From assembly GCF_038502225.1 (NCBI RefSeq), contig NC_091300.1, forward strand, positions 52,423,676 through 52,487,675: a stretch of DNA of 64,000 bases, read 5' to 3'. The position numbers and the translations under genes were made by a program. Position 1 is the stretch's first letter; every line of letters starts with the position of its first letter. A model generated the notes under the pieces. It made no database searches. It was not told the DNA's origin and worked only from the letters and a program-made list of their open reading frames with translations. The stretch is from Cherax quadricarinatus (taxonomy: Eukaryota > Arthropoda > Malacostraca > Decapoda > Parastacidae). Shown here one piece after another: positions 10,901 to 21,360 of this stretch.

Positions 10901-11215
10901 ACAGCTACGAAGGTCCCTTCAACAAATTCAACTTCAAATACAAGAATATCAAATGGGATCAGGTAAATCATGAGCTGAGTGAAATGTGTTGGAAAGAAAT
11001 AACATGGATCGTAACCAGGGCCTTGAAAAGATCGACTTCCTGGTAGCTGAAGTATGTTCAAGGCATAACACCCAAAGAAAAAAGAGAAGAAATAAAATGG
11101 AGAGAGAGACGCTTCCTCTACAGAAGTAGGCGAAGAATAACTGAGCTCCTTAAAAACACTAGATTCTCTGACACACGAATGGAAGTGAAAAATATTGAAC
11201 TTAAGTTAAAAGATT

Positions 11216-11556
11216 CATGTTGATAAATTAGACACATGTGCAACTCTTGGGTATCTTTATTGAGGAAACGTTTCGCCACACAGTGGCTTCATCAGTCCAT
11301 ACAAAGGAGAATCTTGAAGAACAGGAGGAGAATGAGGTAATCAGTCCCTCAACCTTGAGTCGATGTGGTCAGTCCATCAATCTATTCAAGATTGATGGAC
11401 TGACCACATCAACTCAAGGTTGAGGGACTGATTACCTCATTCTCCTCCTGTTCTTCAAGATTCTCCTTTGTATGGACTGATGAAGCCACTGTGTGGCGAA
11501 ACGTTTCCTCAATAAAGATACCCAAGAGTTGCACATGTGTCTAATTTATCAACATG
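11216..11556. repeat. Near-perfect palindrome, 168-bp arms, 5-nt loop
   Basis: Arms 11216-11383 and 11389-11556 are exact reverse complements apart from one visible mismatch (cgatgt versus acatca). The loop is attca at 11384-11388. Each arm holds one copy of the hammerhead-like motif. Confidence 0.97.
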
Positions 11557-11581
11557 TCGGTTCTGTGAACCATTCATCTAC
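11219..11581 (+). mobile_element. Palindromic insertion in LINE E with target duplication
   Basis: The 11-bp sequence aaaagattcat occurs at 11208-11218 and again at 11582-11592, bounding a 363-bp insertion. The insertion is the palindrome plus a right-hand tail of about 25 bp ending gaaccattcatctac. The structure (inverted terminal repeats of the same 3' sequence, plus a hammerhead-like motif) resembles the pseudo-LTR of Penelope-like elements. That assignment is an inference; no coding sequence is present. Confidence 0.6.
11477..11501 (+). ncRNA. Hammerhead-ribozyme-like motif (right arm)
   Basis: CTGATGA at 11477-11483, then A, a perfect 5-bp hairpin GCCAC-TGT-GTGGC (11485-11497), then GAAA (11498-11501). 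This is the conserved core order of a hammerhead with stem II. GAAACGTTTC follows and is self-complementary. One extra A sits between CTGATGA and the stem, and a normal stem III with its cleavage site is not evident, so self-cleavage is unproven. A mirror copy lies in the left arm at about 11271-11295. Confidence 0.5.
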
Positions 11582-11889
11582 AAAAGATTCATACATGATC
11601 CAGGAGAGACAGAAGGAGCTAAAAGCGATTAGTGAATTTGAAAGAAACTCGAAATATTTCTTTTAATATGAAAAAAATGAGCAAAAACTACATGTAGTAT
11701 CGGGCCCTATCTCAGACAAGACGGGACTTACACAGATGACAACAAAGAAATGAGTGAGTTACTGAAGTTTCAATACAACTCTCTGTTTAGCGAGCCACTA
11801 ATCAGTCTAGAGATCGACAATCCAAATGATTTTTCACGAATGAACCTCAAAACCATGTCAATTCAAGCCAAATTCCTAACATAACCCTA

Positions 11890-12800
11890 ACTCCACTAGA
11901 CTTTGAGAAAGCCATTGACAACATGCCCTTGCACTCAGCCCCAGGCCCAGACTCGTGGAACTCATTAAGAACTGCAAGAAACTTCTTTCGTGTGCACTAA
12001 GTATGCTATGGAGAAGGAGCATGGACACGGGTGAAATTCTAGTTACTTAAAACAACGGATATAGCCTCACTCCATAAAGGTGGCAGCAAAACAATAGCTA
12101 AGAACTATACACCAATAGCTCTAACGTCCCACAATATGGTCCTGGATGCACTGGAAGACAAACAGAATGTAGATGTAGTATACACAGATTTTGCAAAATG
12201 CAATCTTGTTAAAACAGAGCACAATATGCATGTTAGAGGGATAACTGGTAAAGTGGGCAGATGAATCTTTATGATTCTAAACAGTCAAACACAAAAATTA
12301 GTGGTGAACAGAGTTAAATCGGAAGCAGCCATAGTGAAAATCTCAGTCCCACAAGGCACAGTACTCGCCCCCATCGTGTTCTTCATCCTCTCATCAGACT
12401 TAGACAAAGATGGAAACCATAGCACCATGTTATCCTTTGCAGAAGATACTAGGATCTGCATGAGACCATCATCCAATGAAGACACGATAAATCTCCAAGA
12501 AAATGTAAACCAAGTTTTCTAATGGGCCACGGAAAATATGATGTTCAATGAAGACAAATTCCAGCTACTCCGTTATGGGAAACTGGAGGAAATAATTACT
12601 AGAACTGAGTATACTACAAACTCTAATCACACATAAAAGCGAAAAAGTAATGTGAAGGACCTGGGAGTGGTAATGTCTGAGGATCTCACCTTCAAGGATC
12701 ACAACAATGCCACTATCACATCTGCGAGGAAAATGATAGGATGGATAAGAGCATTCAAGACAAGAGATGCCAAGCCAGTGATGACCCTTTTTAAATCACT
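11890..12800 (+). pseudogene. LINE E reverse transcriptase remnant
   Basis: Contains S-A-P-G-P-D (fingers), a block reading A-K-N-Y-T-P-I-A-L-T-S, V-Y-T-D-F-A-K (motif A, final D lost), V-P-Q-G-T-V-L-A-P (motif B) and S-F-A-E-D-T (the F-A-D-D box with D changed to E). The segment between the I-A-L-T-S block and motif A is largely deleted. Loss of the catalytic Asp alone would inactivate it. Confidence 0.75.
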
Positions 12801-13349
12801 TGTTCTCTAGGTAGGAATACTGCTGTATATTAACATCTCCATTCAAGGCAGGTGAAATCGCAGAACATATAAGTTCTGTCAAATATCTTAACTACTGGTA
12901 ACGCTTGGAAGCACTTGACTTATACTCAGTGGAGCGCAGGCGAGAGATGCATCATAATCTACACCTGGAAAGTCCTAGTGGGACTGGTCCCTAATCTGCA
13001 CTCAAAAATCATTCCCAACGAAAGCAAAAGACTGGGCAGGCAGTGCAAAATACCCACTAATGACAAGTAGAAAATGAAATAAGTGTCAGGGGACCAAGAC
13101 TTTTCAACAGCCTCCCACCAGGCATATGGGGAATTATCAATAGACCCCTGGTTGTCTTCTAGAGGGAGTGGGACAGATACCTCAAGCCAGTACTGGATCA
13201 GCTGGGATGTGGTTCGTACTCTGGACTATGTGCAGCCATCAGTAACAGCCTAGTTGATCAGGCCTGAGCCACCGATAGGCCTGGTCATGGACCGGGTCGC
13301 AGGGGCGTTGATCCCAGGAATGCATTTCCGGTAAACTCCAAGTAGACAA

Positions 13350-14085
13350 CTTTACTACCGGAACACCACAGTAAATATTGCTCAAAATTCGCAATTGCTT
13401 AATTATCACTCTAAGCTAAGGTGGTAAATGGCAAGAGAAGCCCTGACGTGATATAATGTGGAGTGGGAAACCATTAAGAAGGGGACTCAGTGTTTGGAAA
13501 CATGGTTTGTTCCCAACTCTAGATGACCTTCATGACCAAAATGATGAAGAAATTATTCTAAAACAATATTTTTCAACGACCTTAAGGAGAACATGCTAAA
13601 TTTTTCTTAAGTAAATTTAGGCTGTGTATGGCTATGGGTCCTCACAATGATAAAAATAATATTCAAAATATAAAAAAAAATTGTATGAATGAAGATTTGC
13701 ACTGTTTGCATAATAAAAATTACCAACTATGAGCTTTAAACGATGTTTGTGAGAATATTTTTTCTCCTTTAATCGGATTGTTCCCAATTATCTCTATTGA
13801 AGAATTTAAAATTCCTGATGCCCTGTTTGCCATTAAATAGTTGATGCTTTGGCTATTTCAGTTTTATTACTGCCCAAGCAAACATGTACATTGATCCATG
13901 AAACAACGAATATCATATCCGTAAGGATATTGTAGTTTCCAATGAGCGGTTAAATCATGCTCGCTGTTTAGCGATCGTTAACAAATGACAGAGATAAAAT
14001 TGACAGCGGAAATGACGATGAGTAGTCTAAGTTTTAAGATTTATTGAAAGATTGATTTTGGGGGAAATGGAAAGTTGGTAGTGAA
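13350..14085. other. No gene seen
   Basis: AT-rich DNA with A-runs and no recognisable reading frame or repeat ends. Confidence 0.6.
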
Positions 14086-14350
14086 GGAAGACACGACACA
14101 GGTTCTGAGGAAAGTTGCTGAAGGAAAACAGCACGATTTTGAAGTTGCTACTGAAGGAAGGCACAGCACACTTTCTGAAGTTGTTACTGAAGGAAGACAC
14201 AGAACACTTTCCGAAGAAAGTTGCTACGGAAGGAATACACAGCAGACTTTCTGAAGAAAGTTGCTACTAAAGGAAGACACAGCACATTTATGAAGTTGCT
14301 ACAGAAGGAAGGCACAGCACACTTTCTGAAGTTGCTACAGAAGGAAGACA
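14085..14350. repeat. Degenerate minisatellite, 36-40 bp unit
   Basis: About seven imperfect copies of gaagttgctactgaaggaag-gcacagcacactttct, some with an extra gaaa. Open frames here are repeats of the same short peptide. Confidence 0.85.
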
Positions 14351-14387
14351 GCGATGTTAGGTGGGACTACTCCAGTAATAAGCTCGT

Positions 14388-14426
14388 AATAATAATAATA
14401 ATAAATATTAACTATTATTATTATTA
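14388..14426. repeat. (AAT)n / (ATT)n self-complementary microsatellite
   Basis: An AAT run followed by an ATT run, forming an AT-only inverted repeat. Confidence 0.85.
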
Positions 14427-14539
14427 ATTTATTGGCCACACTATGAGAGACTGGCCACGCTACGAGAAGCTGACAATACAGTGAGGCTAGGCTCGTTATG
14501 AAAGACTGGCCATATATAATATGGCCATAGAATATGAAC

Positions 14540-14563
14540 AGCATCTAATAATTATTAGATGCT
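14540..14563. repeat. 24-bp perfect palindrome
   Basis: agcatctaataa followed directly by its exact reverse complement. Another palindrome, tggccatat-ata-atatggcca, lies just upstream at about 14505-14526. Confidence 0.95.
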
Positions 14564-14785
14564 GGGCACACTAAGGGAGAGGAAATTCACTACAAGAACC
14601 TAACTTGCGGTAAGCAGCTCAACAACACTGACGGTAAATGCCTCTTTAAGTTGAGTAATAAAAATGAGCAAAAATAAAATAAATGAATAACTACAGGAAA
14701 GGTGTCAGTTATACCAGGTTAGCTAGTCAGGTTACTGTTGCTGCTGCTAATGATGCTGTTTTTGCTCAGAACTCAAATGATTCAG

Positions 14786-14788
<3 letters not shown>

Positions 14789-14857
<69 letters not shown>
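14789..14857. repeat. (GT)n microsatellite at the 3' end of LINE B
   Basis: About 34 units. It is (AC)n on the sense strand of LINE B, directly after the element's 3' end. Confidence 0.95.
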
Positions 14858-14860
<3 letters not shown>

Positions 14861-15056
14861 CATCTATTTGTGGTTGCAGGGGTCGAGACTCAGCTCCTGG
14901 CCCCGCCTCATCACTGGTTGCTACTGGGTCCTCTCTCTCCCTGCCCCATGAGCTTTATCAAACCTCGCCTTAAAACTATGTATGGTTCCCGCCTCCACTA
15001 CGTCACTTACTAGGCTATTCCACTGCCTGACAACTCTATGACTGAAGAAATACTTC

Positions 15057-16550
15057 CTAACATCCATTTGACTCATCCCTTCCCTGGAACATCCTGTCTT
15101 TGTCCACCTTGTCTATTCCGCGCAGTATTTTATATGTCGTTATCACGTCTCCCCTGACCCTCCTGTCCTCCAGTGTCGTCAGGCCGATTTCCCTTAACCT
15201 TTCTTCATAGAACATTCCCCTTAGCTCTGGAACTAACCTTGTCGCAAACCTTTGCACTTTCTCTAATTTCTTGACGTGCTTGATCAAGTGTGGGTTCCAA
15301 ACAGGTGCTGCATACTCCAGTATGGGCCTGACGTACACGGTGTACAGTGTCTTGAACGATTCCTTGCTAAGGTATCGGAACGCTTTTCTCGGGTTTTCCA
15401 GGCGTCCATATGCTGCAGCAGTTATCTGGTTGATGTGTGCTTCTGGAGACATGCTCAGTGTTATGCTCACCCCAAGTCTTTAGCCACCTAGCCTATACCC
15501 CGTCTGCAGTCTTCTGTGCACTTCCCCTGCCTTCATGACTTTGCATTTGGCGGGGTTAAATTCGAGAAGCCATTTGCTGGACCAGGTGTCCAGTCTGTCC
15601 AGGTCTCTTTGAAGTCCTGCCTGATGCTCATCTTATTTAATTCTACTCATTAACTTCACATCATCTGCGAACAGGGACACTTCTGAGTCTAACCCTTCCA
15701 GCATGTCGTTCACATATACCAAAAATAGCACTGGTCCTATGACCAACCCTTGTGGGACCCCGCTCCTCACAGATGCCCACTGTGATACCTCATTACGTAC
15801 CATGACTCGTTGTTGCCTCCATGTCAGGTATTCTCTGATCCATTGCAGTGCCCTTCCTGTTATATGCACCTGATCCTCTAGCTTCTGCACTAATCTCTTG
15901 TGAGGAACTGTGTCAAAGGCCTTCTTGCAGTCCAAGAAGATGCAATCAACTCACCCCTCTCTCTCGTGTCTTACTTTTGTTACTTTATCATAAAACTCCA
16001 CAAGGTTTGTGACACAGGATTTGCCTTCCGCGAATCCGTGCTGATTGGCGTTTATACTATTGTTCCGTTCCAGATGCGCTCCACCACTCTCCTCCCGATA
16101 ATCTTCTCCATAACTTTGCATACTATACACGTCAGTGACACAGGTCTATAGTTTAGTGCCTCTTTTCTGTCTCTTTTTTTTAAAAATGGGAACTACATTA
16201 GCCGTCTTCCATACCTCAGGTAGTTGCCCAGTTTCAAGGGATGTGTTGGAGATTGTGGTAAGTGGCAAACACAGCATATCCGCTCCCTCTCTACCGATCC
16301 ACAGGGAGATGTCCGGTCCCATTGCCTTTGAGGTATCGATGTCCCTTAGCAGCTTCTTCACCTCCTCATTTCTATATATGTCATCCAACACTTGTTGGTA
16401 TATTCCTTGCTGGTGTCCCTCTCTGGTCTGTCCCCTCAGAGTCCTTCCTCTCTCCACTGTAAATACTTCCTTAAATCTCATGTTGAGCTCCTCACATACC
16501 TCTTGATCGTTTCTTGTGAGTTCCCCACTTTCTTTCCTCAGCCTTATCAC
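15057..16550 (-). pseudogene. LINE B reverse transcriptase, fragmented
   Basis: Three open pieces cover the RT. 16550-16146 holds the fingers (A-M-G-P-D region). 15935-15633 holds [20 protein letters not shown] and the intact F-A-D-D box. 15470-15057 holds the thumb and C-terminal region ([13 protein letters not shown]). Relative to A3 there are frame changes near 16140 and 15630-15470, and a deletion around 15480. Nonfunctional. Confidence 0.8.
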
Positions 16551-16806
16551 CTGGTCTTTGACTGTTGTCTTCCTCCTAATGTGTCTATACAGCAGTTTCG
16601 GGTCAGACTTGACTTTCGATGCTATGTCGATTTTGTACTGTCGCTGGGCCTCCCTCCTTATCTGTGCATACTCGTTTCTGGCTCTTCTACTAATCTCTTT
16701 ATTTTCCTGGGTCCTTTGCCTCCTGTACCTTTTCCATTCTCTGTTGCACTTAGATTTTGCCTCCCTACACCTTTGGGTAAACCAAGGAGTCGCTTTGGTC
16801 TTCCCA

Positions 16807-17620
16807 TTATTTCTCCTTGCACTTTGTTGTTACATATTCCACCATCTCGTTTACTGATTTTCCACCCAGTTGTCTGTCCCACTGAACCTCCTGCAGGAAG
16901 TTCCTTATACCTGTGTAGTCCCCCCTTTTATAGTTTGGTTTTTCCCATTCAGTTCCTGTTACCTTCTCCACTTGTAACTCTACTATATAATCAAAACTCA
17001 GAACCACGTGATCGCTAGCTCCAAGGGGCCTCTCGCAAGTGATGTCCTCAAGGTCTGAACTGCTCAGGGTGAACACAAGATCCAGTCTTGCTGGCTCATC
17101 CTCCCCTCTCTCTCTGGTAGTGTCCCTGATATGTTGATGCATGAGGTTTTCAAGTACCACATCCATCATCTTGGCTCTCCACGTTTCAGGACCCCGATGT
17201 GGGTCCACGTTTTCCCAGTCAGTCTCCCTGTGGTTGAAATTGCCCATTACCAGTAACTTTGCTCTGCTCGAGTGAGCTCTTCTTGCCACCTCAGCCAGTG
17301 TGTTCACCATCGCTCTGTTGTTTTGTTCGTACCCCTCTCTTGGCCTCTTATGTAGTCCCTTTCTCCAATCACGTCCATGCCTTCCATTTCCTCAAATCCC
17401 CATCGTTTTTTTTATGAGCAGTGCAACCCCTCCTCCCCTTCTACTCCTTCTATCTTTCCTCAGGATCTGATATCCTGGTGGGATATCAGATCCTGATATG
17501 ATGTCTGATATGTCTGATATGATGTATGCTATGATGTCTGGGGATTTCTCGCTGATTTTTTTTTGTGCCACTCCTCATATTTATTTGTTATTCCATCACC
17601 ATTTGTGTACCAAACCTTCA
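16807..17620 (-). pseudogene. LINE B endonuclease, rearranged
   Basis: The start (K-L-K-V-W-Y-T-N-G-D-G-I-T-N-K) is at about 17615. The C-terminal half is an open piece 17310-16807 with V-M-G-N-F-N-H-R-E-T-D-W-E-N and G-A-S-D-H-V-V-L. Between them, 17470-17530 is a small local duplication of tctgatat/gatatcc motifs that replaces endonuclease sequence. The G-D-F-N Asp is changed to Asn. Confidence 0.7.
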
Positions 17621-17806
17621 GCTTCTTTTCTATCACTGTGGTCCTAGTAGAATATTGGGGTTGGGGGAGTGAGAGCCTTGGTGGGGGGCTGTGGTGTGGG
17701 TGGGGTTTGTGATGAGGGGGTGGGGTCAGAATGCCCATAGGGGTGAAGTTTGTGATGTGGGGGTTGGTATCAGAGGAAACATTGTGTGGGTTTTGGTTTA
17801 GATTGC

Positions 17807-18850
17807 TCAGTTGCGTTGGGATGGTCGTGGTTGGAGTCTTTCTGTGGGAGTTTCTGCAGGGTGAGTTTGCCCTTCCTCCTGTGTCTGGGTCCTGCTCAAC
17901 TTCATCATTGTCTCTCGTTCCTCCTTGTGTCTCTGTACCCTCTCTTTCAGTGTAGTCCTTTCTTCTTGTGTTCTGTCGCGATCGAGGTATACTATCTGGT
18001 ACCCCAGTTTGTCCCCCAGTCGTGCTATCTCTTGCAGAATCCTGGTTCGAACTGATTCTTCCTTGAAAATTACTTTGACAGGCCGTTTCCTTCCTCTCGC
18101 AAACCACCCAGTTCTCCGAAAATTTGTCACCTGGGTCATATCGCCCTCACCTATTGTTTTCATGATACCTTCAATCATTTTTTCCTCCTCCTGTTTTATT
18201 TCTTCAAAGTTGTCCCCTTCAGCTTCTTGGAGCCCATAGACAAAAACTGACCTCTCCGTTTCCTCCTCCCACTGAGTTTCATTTTGCATCCTCTGAGGTG
18301 GTTTAGTTCCTTCCATTGAAATGTTCTTGGCTTCAATCCCTGTCCTTTCTGAAACTTCTATGCTCAGTGAACTGTCTTTCATGATCAGCTGTTCCTTGCT
18401 ACTACAGTTGGCTGTTAGAGTCTCTGCATATAACATACCTTCATTGTCTTCAGACCTGTCATTTGATCTTAGTGTGCTCCTCGTTTTTTTCCTGGCCCCA
18501 CATGGGTCTGATAGGGCCTTTGCATACAGCATATCTCCTTTGTTTCTTACCGTCCCCTTGTCTGTGCCTGACATGGAATTTCCTGATGTCTCATCTAAAT
18601 TGTCATGTCTCTCTCTAATCTGTTTTAGGTTTTTTAGTTTCTCTTCTAAGCACTGTATCCTAGCTTCTGCTTCTAAGACTTGTAGCTCCCACTTCCTGCA
18701 CTCTTCAGTTATCCTCTCCTCCATTATCTTGCCAAGCTCTTCTATCTTCCTTTCCCCCTCTTCCTCCCATTTTTGGAGCTCTAACTCCCAATCTTTCCTC
18801 CCTGGTTCGTCCACCAGATCTCTGGTTTTCCGCCCTCTAGGGCCACCCAT
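17807..18850 (-). CDS. LINE B ORF1: intact 347-residue coiled-coil protein
   Basis: Uninterrupted from ATG at 18850 (M-G-G-P-R-G-R-K) to a stop at 17807. Residues about 15-80 are a Glu/Lys/Leu-rich coiled coil. Residues about 100-200 are a polar linker. An RRM-like segment starts at R-S-V-F-V-Y-G-L (about residue 207) and includes T-G-W-F-A-R-G-R-K-R-P-V-K-V-I-F. The C-terminal motif Y-L-D-R-D-R-T-Q-E-E-R-T-T-L-K is at about 295-310. This is the L1-type ORF1p order: trimerisation, RNA binding, C-terminal domain. The ATG directly follows an A-run, as in A2 and A4. It is the best-preserved ORF1 in the window, although its ORF2 is dead. Confidence 0.8.
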   Translation of the reverse strand: MGGPRGRKTRDLVDEPGRKDWELELQKWEEEGERKIEELGKIMEERITEECRKWELQVLEAEARIQCLEEKLKNLKQIRERHDNLDETSGNSMSGTDKGTVRNKGDMLYAKALSDPCGARKKTRSTLRSNDRSEDNEGMLYAETLTANCSSKEQLIMKDSSLSIEVSERTGIEAKNISMEGTKPPQRMQNETQWEEETERSVFVYGLQEAEGDNFEEIKQEEEKMIEGIMKTIGEGDMTQVTNFRRTGWFARGRKRPVKVIFKEESVRTRILQEIARLGDKLGYQIVYLDRDRTQEERTTLKERVQRHKEERETMMKLSRTQTQEEGQTHPAETPTERLQPRPSQRN

Positions 18851-18916
18851 TTTTTTTTCTTACCAGAGAAAGAAGCTTATGTATTTTATCACAGACAGAA
18901 GTTTATGAATTTTCAT

Positions 18917-18917
18917 G

Positions 18918-18945
<28 letters not shown>
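18917..18945. repeat. (GT)n microsatellite between LINEs B and A7
   Basis: About 14 units lying exactly between the 5' end of B and the 3' end of A7. Confidence 0.93.
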
Positions 18946-18952
<7 letters not shown>

Positions 18953-19312
18953 CTCACTTATTTGTACTCACCTGTGATAGCTCCTGACCCCTCTTTTCGC
19001 TAGTCACTACTAGGTCCACTCTCTTCCTGCTTCATAAGCTTTATCGCACCTATTCTTTAAGGCATGTATGGATCCTGCCTCCACTACATCACTCTCCAGA
19101 CTCTTCCACTTCCTGACAGCTCTATGACTGAAGAAATACTTCCTAACATCCCTGCGACTCGTCTGAGTCTTCAACTTCCAGTTGTGACCCCTTGTTGCTG
19201 TGTCCCATCGTTGAAACATTCTGTCCCTATCTACTTTATCAATTCCTCTCAGTATTTTTTATGTCGTTATCATGTCTCCCCTATCTCTCCTGTCCTCCAG
19301 TGTCGTCAGGTT
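18946..19312 (-). mobile_element. LINE A7, 5'-truncated family A fragment
   Basis: About 367 bp of the LINE 3' end on the minus strand. It encodes the last RT residues (M-F-Q-R-W-D-T-A-T-R-G-H, V-E-A-G-S-I-H) and has the tactcactta/gtactcacc 3' tandem unit. Its truncated 5' end joins degenerate TG-rich DNA (gtttgtgtgtatgtg) at 19313, so it too is bounded by AC-rich sequence on both sides. Confidence 0.8.
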
Positions 19313-19419
19313 GGTTTGTGTGTATGTGTTTGTGTATGTATTTGTGTGTTTGTCTTGCTGCTACAGACAAATGTGATTCAGCAGCAATAGGTGTGGGTGT
19401 CGTACTGCTGCTGTAGTAT

Positions 19420-19500
19420 TACTACTACTACCACTGCTGCTGCTGCTGCTAATGATGATGATGACTGATAATAATGATCGATGATAATGATGATGCTACT
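19420..19500. repeat. Trinucleotide-rich tract (ACT, CTG, ATG)n
   Basis: Runs of actact, ctgctgctg and atgatgatg, mildly degenerate. Confidence 0.85.
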
Positions 19501-20650
19501 GCATACAGTGAAAGTGCTTCAGTTCATGATACCTCACAACACGGCCCTCAGCCAGTAACTATATTTTTAACAATCACAACACGATTTATCCTTAGATCTT
19601 CTCCCTATACCATATGCAACTTTATTCTTGGGTGTTTATGTTGTTATCTTTACACTCGGGTCCCACACATGAACCTTACCTCTTCACTATGTATGTTCTC
19701 GTTGTGTCCACGTAGCCTGCAATAAAGTATTCAATACATTGCGTATGTGTCCATTTACCTAATTGTTTGTCGGTGTTTCCTAACTTTTCATACTCTCAAT
19801 GGAACAAGACCAGAACAATAACATCAATGTTCAACGTTCTAAACATTTTTTTCAGAAACATAAGTAATTACTACTAACATCAAAGCATTGTCTCCGTTGA
19901 TTAAAATGAAGAGAAGAAACTAATTTAGCCCAAAGTGCGATGGACAATGTGAGTATTCAAGCGATGAGCAGGACTCTTCTAAAGTTGTCCAGTTTTACAG
20001 TGGAAAGTTTAGTGATGTTTTTTTTTTTTAAGCGGTGCCAAACAGCTGAATAGCGGGAGAGGAAATTAGTTGAAGACTACGAAAAATATCTGAAACTTGT
20101 GCAGTTAATGTATGTAGATGATACCGTTGATGAGGAGACCAGGGACCGTCTCGCCGCTTCACACCTCTCACCAATAAAATTTAGAGAGATTGTGAATAAA
20201 AGTCGTTTAATTATCTTGACGACGAAGGTGAGGATGAAACACAATCATATCTGTTTATTCCCAATGTATCCCTAATGGAACCACTGGATTACATAGAACT
20301 CGCAGGTAAGGACCCACATTGGATGATGGGCAAGTGGGTATAGATGAGGAATGTATCATTTACTTAGGAGGAGTGGTAAAGAAATTGGCCTTTAGAATAT
20401 TTTCAGTTCCTTACATTTAGCAGCACTTTTTATTTAATAAGAAACATTAAGAGAAAGTTACAGCTATCGTTCTTAATTACATTACATATTGTTTGTAAAT
20501 AATTGTGTCCGATCATCGTAAATTAATCGTTCTGAGTTTGATTCACATGATTACAAAAGACAGAGCAAAAGAGCATTGAAAAGAAAAGCGAGGCTTTTTA
20601 ACGCATGCGTCATGAGGATTAAAAAAAATTATCAGCTAAATAATTTTATT
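19500..20650. other. No gene seen
   Basis: AT-rich DNA. Short open stretches near 20060-20300 on the plus strand might be remnants of coding sequence, but I recognise no domain. Confidence 0.55.
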
Positions 20651-20654
20651 TACA

Positions 20655-21120
20655 TCGCATATACTAACAATGTTATTTTTATTCAGCACGTTTTATACGC
20701 AACCACAACCCTTGCATTCCATCAATAATAAGCTTAAACCAAGATAGTTTATTGCTGTTTTGAGTCTAGGAGGCCTTCACTTGCTTGAAGAGGTAACTAC
20801 CACTTGACGAGTCAACTAGCCAGAGTGATGGGATAAGCTCCAAGCTGGCTTATCTATTAACTAGCGTCAGCCTTTGAAGCCAGTTCTCAATTTGTTTTCA
20901 CCAGATTAGCACCTAGTAGATGCGAATTAAGAACTGACTTCCAAGGCTGACTCTAGTTACAAGGTAAGATATCCTGGAGTTACTTCTATAAGCAAGTGAA
21001 GGCCTCCTATTCACAACAGCAATAAACTACCTTGGTTTAAGCTGATTATTGATGGAGTGCAAGACGTGTGCTTGCGTATGAAACCTGCAGAATAAAAATA
21101 ACGTTGTTGGCATATGCTAC
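20655..21120. mobile_element. Foldback (inverted-repeat) element
   Basis: Arms of about 195-240 bp (20655-20896 and 20926-21120) are imperfect reverse complements around a short centre. Shared blocks include ttgcattccatcaataat, aagcttaaaccaag, tagtttattgctgtt, aggaggccttcacttgctt and gtcagcctttgaagccagtt. No coding sequence. A MITE-like or foldback transposon is plausible; I cannot fix a target duplication. Confidence 0.8.
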
Positions 21121-21264
21121 ATAGAGCTTCTACAATAAAACAAGGCTAATAAATGTTCTGTTTGGGAGTTTAAGCTGAAGCCAATAGAATACTCATTCTT
21201 GCTCTGGATCTTTCTCATAACCTATTCACACCTTACCACGGGTGGGTATGAATCTTATTGAAGC

Positions 21265-21360
21265 TAGCTGGCCCAATGGCTAACGCGATGGTCTGGGTTT
21301 GAACCGCAGGTTCAAACCCAGTTAAGCAGTTTGAACCGCAGGTTCAAACCCCACCAGTGG
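21265..21360 (+). repeat. tRNA-derived SINE-like fragment
   Basis: tggcccaatggctaacgcgatgg resembles an RNA polymerase III A box, and ggttcaaaccc resembles a B box. The B-box part is duplicated (two copies of tttgaaccgcaggttcaaac), producing a small palindrome. No cloverleaf can be drawn convincingly, so this is a SINE head and not a working tRNA gene. Confidence 0.55.

Larger units (their letters stand above)
9000..13350 (+). mobile_element. LINE E, old CR1-like element, plus strand
   Basis: Decayed LINE: a zinc-finger ORF1 region (about 9010-10260), endonuclease (about 10264-10900), linker, RT (about 11890-12800) and a 3' end with gtcgcaggggcgttgatccc near 13300. Many stops and frameshifts show great age. 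It is a different family from A/B. It is interrupted by the palindromic insertion at 11219-11581. The left limit is uncertain. Confidence 0.7.
14858..18916 (-). mobile_element. LINE B, nearly full-length, subfamily of family A
   Basis: About 4.06 kb on the minus strand with ORF1 (18850-17807), endonuclease (about 17620-16990), RT (about 16550-15057) and the same 3' end layout as A2 (ccccgcctc..., one aggtgagtac-like unit, then (AC)n). It diverges from A2 enough to be a separate subfamily, and its 5' untranslated region is only about 65 bp. Both ends abut (GT)n. ORF2 is broken by several frameshifts and stops while ORF1 is intact. Confidence 0.82.

Noticed and set aside
21265..21360. A genuine tRNA gene
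   Set aside because: Box-like motifs exist but no acceptor or anticodon stem can be formed.
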